From Streptomyces sp. CG 926 (GTDB lineage: Bacteria > Actinomycetota > Actinomycetes > Streptomycetales > Streptomycetaceae): 64,000 bases of DNA. This document shows, piece by piece, positions 62,864 to 64,000 of this stretch. The DNA lies in assembly GCF_003148825.1 (NCBI RefSeq), contig NZ_QGGZ01000001.1, positions 930,001 through 994,000 of the forward strand. Direction: 5' to 3'. Below the pieces are notes generated by a model, which worked only from the letters and a program-made list of their open reading frames with translations, was not told the DNA's origin and did no database searches. Within the stretch, counting starts at the first letter, position 1. Each line of letters begins with the position of its first letter. Made by a program: the position numbers and the translations under genes.

Positions 62864-64000
62864 ATGGCGACGCTGGGAATCCACAAGGACTTCCTCCTGG
62901 AGTTCGCCCGGCTGGAGAAGACGGTCCAGAAGCGGGTCCACGAGGTCTTCGACAAGTTCCGCGAGCACCGCCATGCCGGGCTCCACCTGGAGAAGTTGGA
63001 GAACCCCCGCGACCCGCGGATCCGCACCATCCGCGTCAACAAGTTCATGCGCGGGGTCGTTCTCGCTCCGGAGTCCGGCGACAGCTTCCTCCTCCTGAAG
63101 GTCATGGCGCACGACGACGCCATCGCGTGGGCGCTGAGCCACCGGGCGACGGTGAACTCGGCGACCCAGGGCATCGAACTGCGCGACGACATCGCCCTGG
63201 AGCGCGCCGCCGCCGATGTGCGCCACGCCTCGCCGGTGGCGGAGGCGCGGCTCTTCGCCGAGGTCGCCGACAAGGAGCTCACCCGCCTCGGCATCGACCC
63301 CGATCTGCTGCCCCTGGTACGGAACCTCAGTACCGAGGCCCACCTCGACGCCCTCCGCAAGATCCTTCCGGAGCAGCAGTACGACGTACTCGCCGGGCTG
63401 GCCGCGGGGCTGAGCCCGGAGGACGTCTGGCGCGAGTCCGTGGCCGCTCAGGCCGAACGCGCCGCCACCGCGGCCCGGCAGGCACCCGCCGGGGACGAAC
63501 TCGCCGCCGCGATGGCCCGCTCGCAGGGCCGGATCGCCGTGCTCTCCGGGCCCGAGGAGTTGCTGGAGGTCCTGTCCCGGCCGTTCGACGCCTGGCGGGT
63601 GTTCCTGCACCCCAGCCAGCGGCGCATCGCCTACCACCCCTCCTACAGCGGGCCGGCCCGGGTGACCGGCGGCCCCGGCACCGGCAAGACCGTGGTGGCC
63701 CTGCACCGCGCGCTCCATCTGGCGCGGCAGCTGCCCGAGGACGCGCCCGACGGATCGGTGCTGCTCACCACCTACACCAGGAACCTCGCCGCCGACCTGC
63801 GCCACGGACTCGAACTGCTCATCCCGGACGAGGCGCTGCGCGCGAAGATCCGCGTCGTCAACGTCGACGCCCTCGCGAATCAGCTCGTACGCGAGGACCG
63901 GGGCGGGCCGCTGACCATTCTGACCGGCCAGAAGGACATCAACTCCCGCTGGAACGCCCTCGCCCGCAGGCTCGGTCTCGACTACGGCGACGTCTTCCTC
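62864..64000 (+). CDS. RelE-like domain fused to UvrD-type helicase (partial)
   Basis: The first 379 residues of a larger protein; it runs off the right edge in frame. Residues 1-about 105 are similar to RelE/ParE mRNA-interferase folds (HKDFLLEFARLEKTVQKRVH, then NPRDPRIRTIRVNKFMRGVV and LLLKVMAHDDAIAWALSH). Residues from about 240 start a superfamily 1 helicase: ARVTGGPGTGKTVVALHRAL (Walker A at 269-276) and SVLLTTYTRNLAADLRHGLE (motif Ia region). The ATG at 62864 follows GGGGG. The divergent promoter with the DUF262 gene is about 100 bp. Confidence 0.88.
   Translation, partial: MATLGIHKDFLLEFARLEKTVQKRVHEVFDKFREHRHAGLHLEKLENPRDPRIRTIRVNKFMRGVVLAPESGDSFLLLKVMAHDDAIAWALSHRATVNSATQGIELRDDIALERAAADVRHASPVAEARLFAEVADKELTRLGIDPDLLPLVRNLSTEAHLDALRKILPEQQYDVLAGLAAGLSPEDVWRESVAAQAERAATAARQAPAGDELAAAMARSQGRIAVLSGPEELLEVLSRPFDAWRVFLHPSQRRIAYHPSYSGPARVTGGPGTGKTVVALHRALHLARQLPEDAPDGSVLLTTYTRNLAADLRHGLELLIPDEALRAKIRVVNVDALANQLVREDRGGPLTILTGQKDINSRWNALARRLGLDYGDVFL

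Overview
The window is high-GC actinobacterial DNA and almost certainly comes from a Streptomyces chromosome. The evidence is the third-position G/C bias, GTG and TTG starts, ATGA start/stop overlaps, an IdeR/DmdR-type iron box, a SepF-like protein, ROK and PaaX regulators, Ser/Thr kinases with PQQ-type propellers, a Hen1-Pnkp RNA-repair pair and a dispersed Streptomyces-type intergenic repeat. No rRNA or tRNA gene was recognised and no CRISPR array was seen.

Layout. Positions 1-4200 hold a secreted protein cut by the window edge (probably an M9 collagenase), an aminopeptidase P, and a LysR regulator divergent from an SDR-like protein plus a small tautomerase. Positions 4200-14450 are an accessory region. 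It holds an intact DDE insertion sequence with inverted ends, broken IS5- and IS110-type transposases, a frameshifted Nudix gene, an HNH-like protein, a large HTH/coiled-coil/helical-repeat protein with a small divergent membrane protein, and several orphan small genes. Positions 14453-22753 are a catabolic locus: RidA, acyl-CoA dehydrogenase, benzoate-CoA-ligase-type enzyme, PaaX regulator, a monooxygenase/old-yellow-enzyme fusion and an enoyl-CoA hydratase. It fits 2-aminobenzoyl-CoA (or salicylyl-CoA) degradation, and the same palindrome sits in both of its control regions.

Positions 22880-38470 are mostly core genes: anti-sigma-type ATPase, ornithine carbamoyltransferase and arginine deiminase around an ARG-box-like palindrome, the hen1-pnkp cassette, a homocysteine methyltransferase, an F420-type oxidoreductase, a MazG-like protein coupled to a P-loop ATPase, a SepF-like protein, an iron-boxed DUF2470 gene and a quinone reductase. 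Positions 38579-45199 are a sulfonate-sulfur operon: TauD-type dioxygenase, FMN reductase, SsuA/B/C-like transporter and flavin monooxygenase. It is preceded by a 33-codon leader ORF with three Cys codons and a strong hairpin, and a divergent ROK regulator follows. Next come mutA-mutB-meaB (methylmalonyl-CoA mutase and its chaperone), an asparaginase divergent from an AsnC/Lrp regulator, and two PQQ-type kinases flanking a pseudokinase.

The right edge holds an orphan MbtH gene and then the most striking locus. One gene encodes a DUF262/DUF1524 (GmrSD-like) nuclease fused to an alkyltransferase-like domain. The divergent gene encodes a RelE-like domain fused to a UvrD-type helicase and runs off the window. 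Together they look like a candidate anti-phage or DNA-modification-sensing system.
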